A DNA stretch of 64,000 nt from Icerya purchasi (Eukaryota; Arthropoda; Insecta; Hemiptera; Monophlebidae): assembly GCA_039619475.1 (NCBI GenBank), contig CM077115.1, positions 593,179,643-593,243,642 on the forward strand, read 5' to 3'. Positions within the stretch are counted from its first letter, which is position 1. The number at the start of each line of letters is the position of its first letter. The notes beneath the pieces were generated by a model. That model searched no databases and was not told where the DNA came from. It saw only the letters and a program-made list of their open reading frames with translations. Shown in pieces: positions 10,131 through 21,372 of the stretch. The translations under genes and the position numbers were made by a program.

Positions 10131-10786
10131 ACGAAATGGTTATGAGAAATTTAATCGCAGGAAATCTCTCATTACTTTTATAACTTAGATAGACTTATTA
10201 CTAGAAAATATATTTTTTTTTGGTATATGATTGCTAAATTATAATAAAAATAATGTGAACTGTAAGTCTTACAAATAAATAGACAATTTCAACATTTTGA
10301 ATCGAGCTATTTTAATTCTACTACGCATCTACACTGAGTGTCGAGTAAGAGTGCTCACACACGTCAGACTTTTTGTAGAGCCAATTATCAGGCCGATTAA
10401 AATTCTATACATTTATACGAGCGACTTATACACATCGATTGACAAGAAAATCTTATTAATATTTTCAAGAAATTATATTTGTATTTTACTTTTATCGATG
10501 ATTACAAAATACAGGATATTAAAAATTACGTGGTTCCATCATACCTATTGAGGTAGTTTGCACAATTTCAAATTTTCTTCCAAGGTATGCCGACGTGACC
10601 GTCATTGCATATGATTATAAATATCTGGCGCATTTGACGATAATGGTCAATTATTAATATGCAACAACAGTCTCTTATTAAAATAAATAAATAAATAAAT
10701 AATAGTCCAATGTTGCAGTTACTACTAGATGTTATATTTACGTTATACGAATTTACATTCACCATATACATACATACATACATACA

Positions 10787-10822
<36 letters not shown>

Positions 10823-11204
10823 TATATATCTTTATATATAAACTCGGTCATTTTGGCCTCGCAAGGGGCTGTGCTCCTTGACCCCACTTGCTTTCATTTC
10901 TGTCTCTTTCTCTTCTATACTTTCTATAAAATTATCAAAATTTACAACGTAATTCTTATTGGCATCAACACAAAAAAAAAATAACATAACCACAAAAGTC
11001 CTATTCTAACATTTAACTTTCATTATATAAAATTAAGACATTTTTTCGTTACATTTTTCGTTACATATTTCATTACATAAGATTGTGACATTTTTTAAAT
11101 AACAATAACAAAAATCCTATAAAATATAACAAACGTTACATAAAATTGGGACATTTTTTCGAATTGGGGGGGTAGCCTAAGAATTACGTTGTAATTAATA
11201 TATA
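10131..11204. other. Gene-free stretch with simple repeats
   Basis: No coding or RNA gene is recognised. It holds a TAAA-type run near 10681-10702, a tandem tacatacatacataca motif near 10764-10785, a (TA)n tract around 10789-10816 and AT-rich filler before the Helitron-like copy. Confidence 0.6.
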
Positions 11205-12467
11205 TATAATTCTTCTGTGCGTGTGTATGTAACTGAACTCCTCCTAAACGGCTGGACCGTTTTTGATGAAATTTTTTGTATGTGTTCAAGTGGATTCGAG
11301 AATGGTTTAGATTCACAATTCGGTCCACTACAAAATTTTTTTACGAATTTATGAAGAAAATTCTTTTTTTTTTGGTCCAAAAGGAGGGTTTATTTTTGAA
11401 TTTTATGAAAGGCTCCTATGTTTTATTTTATATTTTGAATTTCGCTTTTAAAGGGTTATCGGGTGATGAATTATGAATTTTTAAGGATGATTTTTGAGGT
11501 CATTCTGAATTCCATATTTATATATATATATATAAAACAAAGTCGGATTAGCTACATCACTTATAACTCAAAGATGACTAGACCGATTTTATAATTTTTG
11601 ATTTGTTGAATTTATCTTCGCTCCGAATAGCAGAGTACGAAGTAAAAAATATATTTATGAAGAAAATTCATTTTTTTTTGCTGTTTTTGGTCCAAAAGGA
11701 GGGTTTGAATATTTTTTTAACCGTCATTTTTGAATTTCTATAAAGGGCTCTAGTGTTTTGTTTTAAATTTTGAATTTCGCTTTTAAAGAGTTATCTGGTG
11801 ACGAATTACGATTTTTTTAAGGGTATTTTTGAGGTCGTTCTAAATTCCATATTATATATTCTAGACGGTTTTTTTTCACCCAGGGTAATCGCTAAGTTTA
11901 AAGTTGTAAATTGTTACAGATAGAAGTTTAATTGTAATTTATGATCCAATTGCGATAAGTCAAACCGTTATTGTATAATTGAATATTTTTGTCGCTTCTG
12001 AGCTATCTTATTGGGATTCCATATTTTATAGTGTGTACGGGATCTTAAAAATCGGTATAAATTTACTTTGAGAAATTAGAGATCATTAGAAACACGTTTT
12101 TTTCGTGTAGAGCCCATTATCAGCTAACTGCACAGAGTACACACTTTATTAAAAAGTATATAAATTGAGTGTGTGCTCTGTGCTGTTAGCTGATGATATA
12201 GCCCGAAAAAACATGTTTCCAAAGTAATTTACTTAAAATTTTTAATATAAATTTACACTGATTTTTGTTATTAAGGTGAATAATGCCTTGCTGCCACGTG
12301 AATTACATTCATTTCAATGTAATTAAAATATTTGTCTTTTTGGTTTTGCACATTTATTGAACTTAATTCATTTTGAGTATTAATAAAAACTAAATTTAAT
12401 TCAGCTAATAAATTAAAACAAAATTTACTGTTTCTGTGGCGGTATGAAGTTCGCCGGGTCAGCTAGT
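11205..12467 (+). mobile_element. Non-autonomous Helitron-like element, plus orientation
   Basis: The 3' end, ggcggtatgaagttcgccg then ggtcagctag at 12439-12466, has a short GC-rich hairpin and CTAG before T, as Helitrons do. The body is homologous to the copy at 23440-25300 in inverted orientation, through shared blocks of 100-150 bp around 11900-12000 and 12280-12466. Two head-like segments occur in tandem (11205-11517 and about 11533-11860), each with the 'flanking TA tract, ggaccg/gaccgattt, ggtccaaaaggaggg, gaatttcgcttttaaag' order. This suggests one Helitron inserted into, or recombined with, a relative. No helicase frame survives here. Confidence 0.6.
12060..12260. repeat. Long imperfect palindrome inside the Helitron-like element
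   Basis: The arm cagctaactgcacagag at 12121-12137 pairs with ctctgtgctgttagctg at 12176-12192, with one mismatch. Pairing continues outward through agcccattat / atgatatagccc and gaaacacgttttttt / aaaaaacatgtttcc. The whole arm pair is roughly 80-90 bp with a short AT-rich loop. It is not present at the matching place in the second Helitron copy as far as I could align. Confidence 0.6.
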
Positions 12468-13580
12468 ATATATATATATAAATTGATTATTTTGTAATTG
12501 GAAACATAAATTGACTTCACTAAAACTTTTAAAAAATCATTTCAATGAATAGTCTCCTAACTGTGTACTCCTTAATCATTAATTATAAATATCTGAAAAA
12601 TTTACTGAAAGTTTATAATTTGCAAAGATTGGGCCTAATTTATACGCAAATTGTAGATGAAAAAGATAATTGAAAAAATAGATCTCAATGAGTCAGATTT
12701 TTGCTATTTTATCGTTGAATTCTGCTCAGTTTTCTCTGCAGTCATTACAATGCTGATGATGGTGTGCCGGCCGAATGTGTGACTAAAAAAGCTGGAAAAA
12801 TCGTACAAGTCTACCATATCTAGAAAAACTAAAACAGATACAACACGTAGGGGTCTAAAACTGTCGTGAAAAACAAATGGTTTATACCTTTAATTTGGAG
12901 TTGCGCTATTGCAACAGAAGCGAAACCTTTAAAAGTAGATTGTAGAACTTCATAAATCCTGTAAAAGGGCTTGTTAGCGCAGTTTGACGATAACACGTAA
13001 AAACTTTGGGGGGGGGGGGGGGGAAGTTCATATGCCGTACATATTTTCCAAAATTACTATGATGATATTTTAATCTTTTTTTTTCCTCGGTTGTGTGTGC
13101 TAAATATACACAAAGCAAAAATGAATGAATGAACGAATGAACAGATTATATTGTTTATTATGAAAATTTCACCAAGTATAAAAGCTTATCCATTAATATG
13201 CAACTAAATTAGGACAGAAATCCGACGACACACTATGCTGGAGGCTAACCATTTTACTTTTAATTGATATTTTATACTGAAACGAACGGGAAAGATTGTA
13301 AAATATAAATAGAATATTCGAAAATAAGTTTAGAGGATTCAGAAGTGCTCCGCAGACGGTTCAGTGCATCAAGTATGTTTATTTTTTTTTTTTATGTTTC
13401 CACTCTTTTCTTCGCAATTTAATTCAGAGTAGATCCTGTTCTCACTTTGAACATTTTTACGTGTAAATACAAGTACGAGGGGGGGGATTATTTTTGAGAA
13501 ACTTATGGCTCAGAGTTCATGAGAAACGTAAATGCGACATTTTTAGCAACATTCGTACTCAGATCGTTGTAATTTTTCCC
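12468..13580. other. Gene-free AT-rich stretch with poly-G tracts
   Basis: No gene is recognised. Notable only are a run of about 16 G at 13007-13022, a GAATGAAT/GAAC repeat at 13120-13142, a T run at 13381-13394 and a shorter G run at about 13480-13487. Confidence 0.5.
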
Positions 13581-13589
13581 TTTCTTTTT

Positions 13590-14280
13590 TTACACTAGAC
13601 TGGATGATATTATTACACAGAGCACCAGATAGAACAGGCAGAGACAGTGGAAAAAAACTATGTCTAATATGTTGCTGGGTGCAATGATAAACGAAAAAGG
13701 CGACGACGACGAAGTAGTACGTGTCAGAGTAGGGCAAGTAAAACGCACATACGGAAAATTGCGCGCGTATTTAGCATGTAGAGACGTACCATTCAATCTG
13801 AAAATGAAAATAGTCAAATGCTACATCTGGCCGGTATTGCTATACGGGACTGAGACTTGGTCGCTGAAAGTCAGGTCTATGAATCGTCTGGAGGCCTGCG
13901 AAATATGGTTACTGCGCAGAATGCTGCGTATACCATGGATAGAAAAGGTCTCGAACGCAGAAGTAATGAAACGTGCCGGAGTAGAAAGAGAAATCATGGA
14001 GACCATTAAATCCAGGAAAGCTGCCTATCTGGGACATATCCTTTGGAGGACAGAAATATGGAATTCCAAAACTAGTGATAACTGGCAGAATGGAAGGAAA
14101 ACGGGGAATTGGGCGGAAGCGGCACTCATGGCTCAGAAATCTGCGTCAATGGAATGGAATTGAAGACGCGGAGACCACTTTCCGATTGGCGGTGACCGGC
14201 GAACTACGTGGACAAATGGGATAGTGATCGCCAACGCGCTATCTAGCGTACGGCACCCGAAGAAGAAGAATATGTTGCTA
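13590..14280 (+). pseudogene. 3' end of a non-LTR retrotransposon RT
   Basis: The frame from 13660 reads CRDVPFNLKMKIVKCY, YGTETWSLK, LRRMLRIPWIEKVSNAEV and RKAAYLGHILW. This is the characteristic C-terminal region of an insect endonuclease-reverse transcriptase family. Near 14040-14060 the coding frame shifts, and the correct continuation ends with EGKRGIGRKRHSWLRNLRQW and a stop near 14220. A (GAA)n tail follows at 14265-14276, as in elements that end in a microsatellite rather than poly(A). The copy is 5'-truncated. A related but much more decayed RT lies at 31950-33850 on the minus strand. Confidence 0.8.
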
Positions 14281-14590
14281 GTTGGAAGAAAAAGAATATA
14301 GGCTAGGACCGGGATATGAATATTAAGTTAGTAAGAAATTCAACGTTAAATGATTACGGCTCCCCGCATCTCTCGCATTCACTGTTGGTCTGTTAACGTT
14401 TTCATTGTGACTGTATTATCTATCATCCCATTTGGAAGTTGTTATCGATTATAGCTCGTTAAGCGATAATCATCGGGGTTATCGATTAGAACAATTGCTC
14501 ATCAGCCCGGGTGAGATGGCTTCAATTATCGTCTTATAAAACAGGCTATTCCAATAAAGCCAACTAAACGTCTAACAAAAAAAAATCACT
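14281..14590 (+). other. Short stretch ending in AATAAA and an A run
   Basis: No reading frame is recognised. The sequence has aataaa at about 14554-14559 followed 17 bases later by nine A residues, as at the 3' end of a reverse-transcribed RNA, so it may be an unclassified retroposed tail. A short palindromic patch around 14457-14486 (gataatcatcggggttatc) is the only other structure. Confidence 0.3.
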
Positions 14591-17500
14591 CAACCCACAT
14601 ACATATAAATAATGCTATAAGTCAAACTGAATTCTCTTTCCGATGCACGTAGTAATGCCGCATGCAGCGGACAACATTAAATTTTTCAGAAAATATAGAG
14701 GTCACTGGGATTACTTGTCTCGTTCCGGATGATCCAAGTCGCTCTCCTCGGCTCTATTCCTAATTTGAAACTGAATATTGGTTATATCAGAGAATTATCT
14801 ATCTGGTGGAAAGTAAAAATGTATCCGATGAAAACAGAACTGCTCCGCCCTCAGTTTTCTTTTCAGATCCATTAAATTCTTATGTACATTATGAAAAGCT
14901 TAATTCCACAATCCATGGTTATATGGGACTTAGTTTTATTATCTCCGCCATATTAGCGAACTTGTCTACCGATTTAACGTTATTTTCTCCTCTCGACTAT
15001 TTCACAACCGTGCCTGAATTCATATCTGAAGTCGAAGGAAAAATAGTTAACAGTCTTGCTAAAAAATAAACTTCCATTCCGGTTAACAATCTATATTCAT
15101 CCGTGAACGTACACTCCGAACGTCTGATACTTTTGAATGTTTTCACCCATATTCCGCACTCTATTATTGAAAACGCACTGTTAACGGCAGATTTGAAAAT
15201 AACCTCGTCAATCAAATTCACACAAGCCGCATTAAATATGATAATGAACTTAAACACATTAAAAGTTTTAGAAGACAAGTATATATGTATACACACAACT
15301 TTCCAATGATAATACGGATGAGTCGTTACACATCAGCCGCCACATTGAAATATTTAGGATCTAACCGATAATGGATCGGTAGTGCAGTGCATGAAAAACA
15401 TGAGACCATTCAAGAAGAAGAAGAGGAGGAAGCGACAGGTTCTTCAGAAAAAATTAATCAAACAGCATAACTATATCGTGAACGATTCTGGTGCATCAAC
15501 AGAATTCCTCAGTTACTTCGATATAAAATTGTAACTAACGATGCAGATCACCCACTGCCCGACCAGTAGGCATCGCCGTTCAAAAAGCGACAACTAAATT
15601 AGCCCATTTCTCGTCTCCTTCCGAAACTTTAGTGAATCGAGCCAATGCTAAAGTAAAGTAAAGCAAGTCCCATACCCTTAGCGGGGCGTTGGGGATTGCG
15701 GAATTAAGTTTTTCATAGTACATTAAACCTAACGGCACTAATGGGACCACCAAATCCTAAAGGACACGATAATTTTACACCTTCGACTACAAACAGGGTC
15801 AGACTGCTTAGTAAAGCTCAGCTGTAGAAAATAAAAAAAAGTGAAAAACTACATAAACTCAAAATCAATCTACTAGCGGCTAAATCAGGGATCAATCCAG
15901 TGGGGGGTTGGGGGGGGGGGCAATGGCCCCAGAACTTTAAAATCCCCGCCCCCAGAGCTTAATACAAGCTGTTTAAGAATGCGGCAATTTCATAGGAAAT
16001 GTGAAATTCTTTCTTATTCGTTTTATTTACACAGTTATGTCAAAAGTAGCTGCCAAGACATTTTTAAATGGGTTCAATTAGTCGTATATTTTTAAATTTC
16101 AAAATTACGAGACTTATTTTTGACGAAAAAATGAAACTTCATATATATATAAAAAAAAAATGATCTTTTAAAATTTGACTTTGACGTTTGCTTGTTATTC
16201 TATAAAAAAAAAAACAACTAATATTGGCTTTCATTGCAAATGCGCGAAAGATGTAAAATACTTGCGAGCTGAAAAAATTCTTCGCTGCAGTTGGTATTTT
16301 TTGTCAGCCTTAAAAGGGGAAATATCACGTTTCACGTCGATGATACATTTATTATTAATATCGAAAAATTGTTTTTTAATCGTTTCTCTTTTCGGTTTTC
16401 ATTTATTTCGTTTTTTTCTAAAGCGACACGATCTATAGATGATTTAATTTCCATTTCTGTTGCTTTTTCCTTGTTTTTTATTTCTAAGAAAAGTCCATTC
16501 TTTAATTCTGTTTTTCAAAATGTCCGTCATACTGTTTAATTATTACCGTAGTTATTAGACGACATATCGAATAAAACTTTTTGCACTTATATTGAACAGT
16601 CGTCTCATTTCATTTATTATCTCTATCTAGCAATAACCGCAGTTATGTTTCTATCATAAAGAAACATATAGTCCGATGCCGCTACGTTAACATATTTTTT
16701 CGCCGCTCTCTTTTTCAATTCTTTTCACCTTTTATTTTATAACGTTACAACGCGGATAAATAAACTGATAGAATTTTATTTCGAAGGGAGTCTCCTACCT
16801 GTGTATCGCAGATAAAATTAGTAGTAAAAATATGACCAAATAAAATAGTAAAAAGAACTTTAAAGATTATGTCTGTGCTATGTATGTGTAGCATTATAAA
16901 ATCATCTGAAAAAAATGTACCCGATGAGGATTAATTCAGAAAAAGTATCATTAAATCTTCGGGGTTAGTACATTTTCTGTTCGTTTCTAAAGTATCCGCA
17001 TTAAATATTAATAAAACAGATTGATTATTTTTAATTATGCCATGGATATATTTCTTAAAATGGTCAGAAAAAAAAATTCAAATATTTCCCCACCCCCTTT
17101 AATCATATAGTTGCTGCGCAATAATAATAATAATAATAATAATTTTAAAATACACGCACACTTCAAATTTGTAAAAATGCCACCCTTTTATAATTTTCAA
17201 AAATTCAATTCTGCTTTATTTCATTACAAGAACCCTGCTGCATATTCAATAATGCTTTCCGAATGAAATGGCTCCTCATATCTCGGGTACTGTTCGAGAA
17301 TTGATTATGAAATCTTGTAACCTTTTTAAATCATGCGAATAACGGAATTGAGATCAGTTTTTCCTTCGCTTATTTCATAATCTTTTACGAAAAATGGCGA
17401 CATTTAGTTGTAGTTGATTCTTACGGCTTCTTCGTGGTTTTTGAGAAAAAAATGTATCAAAACCGATTTTTAATGTTTATCCAAAAAATTTAAGAAACTC

Positions 17501-18690
17501 ATAAATTTCTTTTCTCAAATTCGAGATTATGCGATAAAATATATTAAATAGGTAAATTATTAAAAGCGAAAACATTGAAAAGATGAGAATTATTAAAAAA
17601 AAACATGAAATGCCATACTACCGAACGAGATACATATATATATATATATATATATATAGATGCTGCACCAAGAATATTGGCTTCTACATAGATTCTAATA
17701 GAGCATGTGACGAAAATGATTGCGTTATGAATGTTTATGAATAGCGCCAGAGGTACGTCACTATCGTTGTATTTCCTTTCTTCCTTTATATAGATGTAGC
17801 AAAGATCATATGAAAAAAGGATGTTACTATCGTTTTAGTTCCCTGTTTCCTCTGTGGGCTATGCGAGGATCACATAAAAAAATAGACATCTAATAAATAA
17901 GTGAATTCAAGGCAGTCGTCACAGTTTTAATCATATAAAGGAGTTAAGTTAACATCGGAATAACTGTTACTGGCCTAACACTAATAATAGCCAAGGGCAA
18001 AATCTGCCGATTGCGATTTTGATTTGGTATAATAGGGAGTTTACCACCGATGATAGCACTTGCGCATTTCAAAAGAGTACCTTCTATTTTATTTTCCCGC
18101 GGGGGGGATCACAATCGTCACTTATAGAACTTGAAAGTTTCCTATGTTTATAAATTTTAGTCGATAGCATTGTTATTATTACCATTGAAAGCTGTAATTT
18201 TTTTTTTTTTTTTCCTATATTTTAAACTTATCCAAACATGCATCATTTTTACATTACTCCTATGATTAATTTTAATCTCGGTTTTAAAGCAAATTTGGTT
18301 TTCGATATAATTAAATGTTTGTCATTTTTAATTTTTCAGTCAGTTGGCTAGATATAACGCTCTGCAAGGTGTCGCCGGTCCGTGTGTCCAACATAATTTA
18401 TTACATATTTTTCGTAACTGCGTTCTGAGTATTTTATTTTCGGACAGTTTTCTAACGATTTACTAAAATCATTATTGCTAGGACCGCGTTTGCAGCATGA
18501 TAACTCGATTTGCACACTAAATTCTCGCGCCAGATTAAGACAAATTACAAAAAGAACAAGAATAAAACGAGGTATTACGATAAAGTAGAAATTACTAGAA
18601 ATGTCTACGTCAATCAAAAATATTAACAAATCAACAAATATTAAAGCTCCATATAATAATACATCGTATTCAAATTGGGTAACACCAACA
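14591..18690. other. Long unassigned stretch, repeat debris
   Basis: No gene is recognised with confidence. Two consecutive plus-strand frames (14806-15069 and 15103-15309) are open but resemble no family I know. Other content: (GAA)n-like purines near 15409-15430, a G-rich patch at 15901-15921 beside ccccgccccc (a decayed repeat end), an ATA repeat at 17120-17141, a (TA)n tract at 17632-17657 and a partial direct repeat of about 30 bp around 17760 and 17830. Confidence 0.4.
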
Positions 18691-18699
18691 AAGTTAAAA

Positions 18700-19020
18700 T
18701 ACACCGTCGATGAAATCCCATATTGAGCAGATGATTGGCAAGCACAATATGAAAAAACTAGTGGGAATGTTGGAAAGGAATACTTCAAAATACAAAAAAA
18801 AAACCATACAGAAGAAAACGTGGTTTACAAAAATAAAATGAGCGGAGAATTTATACGTGTTATATATGCCGAATACGCATAGGCACACAAGAACTCCGAA
18901 AATATTACATAAGCCGGATATGATAACGAATAATAATTTGCGTGCGAATGCGGAGAGATTGGTTCAATTGAATATATTATTTGGCAATGTGCAAATATAT
19001 GATGATCATAGAACAGATTT
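18700..19020 (+). pseudogene. C-terminal scrap of a LINE ORF2 with zinc-finger-like motif
   Basis: On the plus strand, tgg caa gca ... reads WQAQYEKTSGNVGKEYF. About 190 bases later comes RTPKILHKPDYDNE, then CECGEIGSIEYIIWQC near 18945-18990 in a nearby frame. The order W-Q-x-x-Y, a basic middle and C-x-C-G-x(n)-E-x-I-x-W-x-C is that of the region after RT/RNase H in many insect non-LTR proteins. Frameshifts make it inactive. How far it extends upstream is unclear. Confidence 0.55.
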
Positions 19021-19299
19021 TTAAAAAAAAAATATTACCATTCTATTATAAGACCATGCCAATAACCTTTTACTACAGATGGTACGAGAACCAGATAATC
19101 TGCTTACATTTTGTACCAATACATGAAACTTAGTAACATAATTATATAAAATATAATTTATTTTAATAATTTAGAAATAATAATAATAACTTAATGAAAT
19201 AATAAAAAAAATAAAATAAAAATAAATAAATAAAAAAAAAAAATGTTGAATGGCCGGATGACGAAAGCTAGGCACAGAAGGAAGAGAAAAAAAAAAGAA

Positions 19300-19523
19300 T
19301 GAGCACACTTACCAGTATTGTTAATCAGTACCGAAGTAACACGCGTACTGTAGACACTTCACTTCGATGCCTTCACGTGCTAGTTCGATGACGTTGGGGC
19401 TACATTGGGAAAATGGCTGAAATGCTGTTGCTAACGCGATGAATGATCGGAAGAAATAAATGGAAATGAAAGTTTATTAACATATTTGAATTTTGTACCT
19501 TGGCCAGAGGTTGCTATAGCAAC
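19300..19523 (-). promoter_or_regulatory. Candidate promoter and non-coding first exon with an X-box-like palindrome
   Basis: gttgctatagcaac at 19510-19523 is a perfect 14-bp palindrome matching the RFX X-box layout (GTTGCC/GGCAAC half-sites, with T for the inner C). About 200 bases downstream on the minus strand is a strong donor-like sequence, actg|gtaagtgtgc (boundary near 19312/19313). The stretch between is less AT-rich than its neighbours, as a 5' exon would be. No coding exon could be tied to it within the window. It could also be a chance palindrome in repeat DNA. Confidence 0.25.
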
Positions 19524-19871
19524 GTTCGAGGCTACCCTCTCTGTTTGCTCGGGTCTTTATCCGAAACGGGAAACTTTTGTAATGGCACCATTTATTCGAA
19601 GTTAGACTTTATAAAAGTGTTCAGATATGCGAAAACAGGCCATTACATGTATTTCGCTCGGAGGGAGCTTTACATTATTCTGTTTAATACTAGAGCTTTT
19701 TTAAGATTAGTAAACTTCGGTTACTCCCATCCAAGTACAATGCATCTTATAAATATTTTTAATTACGAATTATTAAACTTTGAAGCGTTTAAATGCGGTG
19801 CATTCGTATACACTCCGTTTTTTGTGAACACTAGAACAAACATTTTAAGACTGAATGTAAAAATGTTCTAG
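19500..19871 (+). CDS. Unrecognised open frame, 123 codons
   Basis: An open plus-strand frame starting within the X-box region. It is rich in aromatic and hydrophobic residues (for example NFGYSHPSTMHLINIF) and matches no family I recognise. The start overlaps the possible minus-strand promoter. Real coding function is doubtful, and the frame is listed only because it is the longest unexplained one in this interval. Confidence 0.12.
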   Translation: MARGCYSNVRGYPLCLLGSLSETGNFCNGTIYSKLDFIKVFRYAKTGHYMYFARRELYIILFNTRAFLRLVNFGYSHPSTMHLINIFNYELLNFEAFKCGAFVYTPFFVNTRTNILRLNVKMF

Positions 19872-19938
19872 AACGTCTCTTGTCTCTTCGCAGGAATTTC
19901 GGTTAGAAAAAAAAAAAAAGTACATCTATTATATAAAG

Positions 19939-21372
19939 CTGCAAGAAAAAAAATCGTACAGCCCGTTCTATAGTACCTAGAGAGTAATTTTTTTTTTTTC
20001 AATCTGCGTATTTTCTTCGTCAGATCATAAGAAAATTATTTAACCCTTCAAATTTTAAAATTAAAGGGCCCAAATTTCGAAAAATGTGAAAACCAAGTTT
20101 TAAGAAAAATTTTTTTAAATAATTCCGCAGCCGGTTCTATATGAGTTATGGTATTAATTTTCTTCTTAACCTGTATACTAAGGTCTCCAGAATACAGGAA
20201 AAGTAAAAAAAAATCGAAAAATTTTGATATTTAGGAACTAAAATTTGGGAACGCTCAAAGCGGTAAGACTGAAAAATAAAAATAAAAGTCCACAGCTCTT
20301 TCCAAAGTACCTGGAGGGACATTCTTTTTTTTTAAATGATGTATTTCAACGTCTATAATATAGGAAAAATACGAAACCCCTAAAATTTTAAAATTAAAGA
20401 GCCCAAATTTTGGAAAATATGAAAACTAAATTTTAAGCAAAAAATTCCACAGCCGGTTCTATATAAGTTACAGTTTTGATTTTCTTTTTAACCTGCACAC
20501 TAAGGTCTCGATAATGCAGGGAAAATATCAAATTTGAAAAATTATGTTATTTAGTGACCAAAATTTGGGAAAATACACTCTTCAAGCGATAAAAAAAGGC
20601 CTACAGCCCTTATCATGGTAGATGGAGGGTTATTTTTTTAAAATGATGTATTTCAATCGTTAAAATATAGGAAAAGTGCGAAACCCCTAAAATTTCAAAA
20701 TTAAAGTGTCCAAATTTTGAAAAATGTAAAAATCAAGATTTAAGAAAAAAAATTTAAATAAATTCTGTAGCCGGTTCTATATGAGTTATGGTCCTGATTT
20801 TCCTTTTAGCCTGTACACCGAGTTCTCCAGAATAAAGTAAAAATAAAAAAATCGAAAAATTTTGATATTTAAGGACCAAAATTTGGGAAAATACACTCTT
20901 CAAGCGATAAAAAAAGGAGATGGAGGGTTATTTTTTTTAAATGATGTATTTCAATCGTTAAAATATAGGCAAAGTGCGAAACCCCTAAAATTTCAAAATT
21001 AAAGTGTCCAAATTTTGAAAAATGTAAAAATCAAGATTTAAGAAAAAAAATTTAAATAAATTCTGTAGCCGGTTCTATACGAGTTATGGTCCTGATTTTC
21101 CTTTTAGCCTGTACACCGAGTTCTCCAGAATAAAGGAAAAATAAAAAAAATCGAAAAATTTTGATATTTAAGGACCAAAATTTGGGAAGATACACGTTCA
21201 AAGCGGTAAGACTGGAAACTAAAAAAAAGTCCACAGCTCTTCCCATAGTATCTGGAGAGTCATTCGTTTCATTAAATTATGTATTTCAATCCTTAGAATA
21301 TAGGAAAAATACGAAACCCGTAAAATTTTAAAATTAAAGGGTCCAAATTTTGGAAAATGTGAAAATAAATGT
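19939..21372. repeat. Tandem array of about 300-320 bp units, 4 to 5 copies
   Basis: The landmark ccggttctat recurs at 20131, 20453, 20771 and 21069 (spacings 322, 318 and 298). Each unit holds the same order of blocks: agccggttctatatgagtta, then aggtctccagaat or similar, aaaatttgggaa, ccacagctctt, gatgtatttcaa, cgaaacccctaaaatt and cccaaattttggaaaa. Copies 3 and 4 are nearly identical apart from a deletion of about 20 bp, which suggests recent unequal exchange. Outer copies have diverged. No coding potential. This is a local minisatellite or satellite-like array. Confidence 0.85.

Noticed and set aside
10789..10816. TA-rich tracts as possible CRISPR or origin signals
   Set aside because: They are ordinary microsatellites. 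No spaced direct repeats or associated genes exist, and the window is eukaryotic.
13007..13023. Poly-G run as a G-quadruplex
   Set aside because: A single homopolymer without spaced G tracts, and possibly a sequencing artefact.
14806..15309. Two consecutive plus-strand frames as a small gene
   Set aside because: No family match, a stop between them, no splice sites that join them sensibly, and repeat debris around them.
18348..18788. Minus-strand frame of 146 codons, hydrophobic
   Set aside because: It lies opposite plus-strand LINE-tail homology and is best explained as its antisense shadow.
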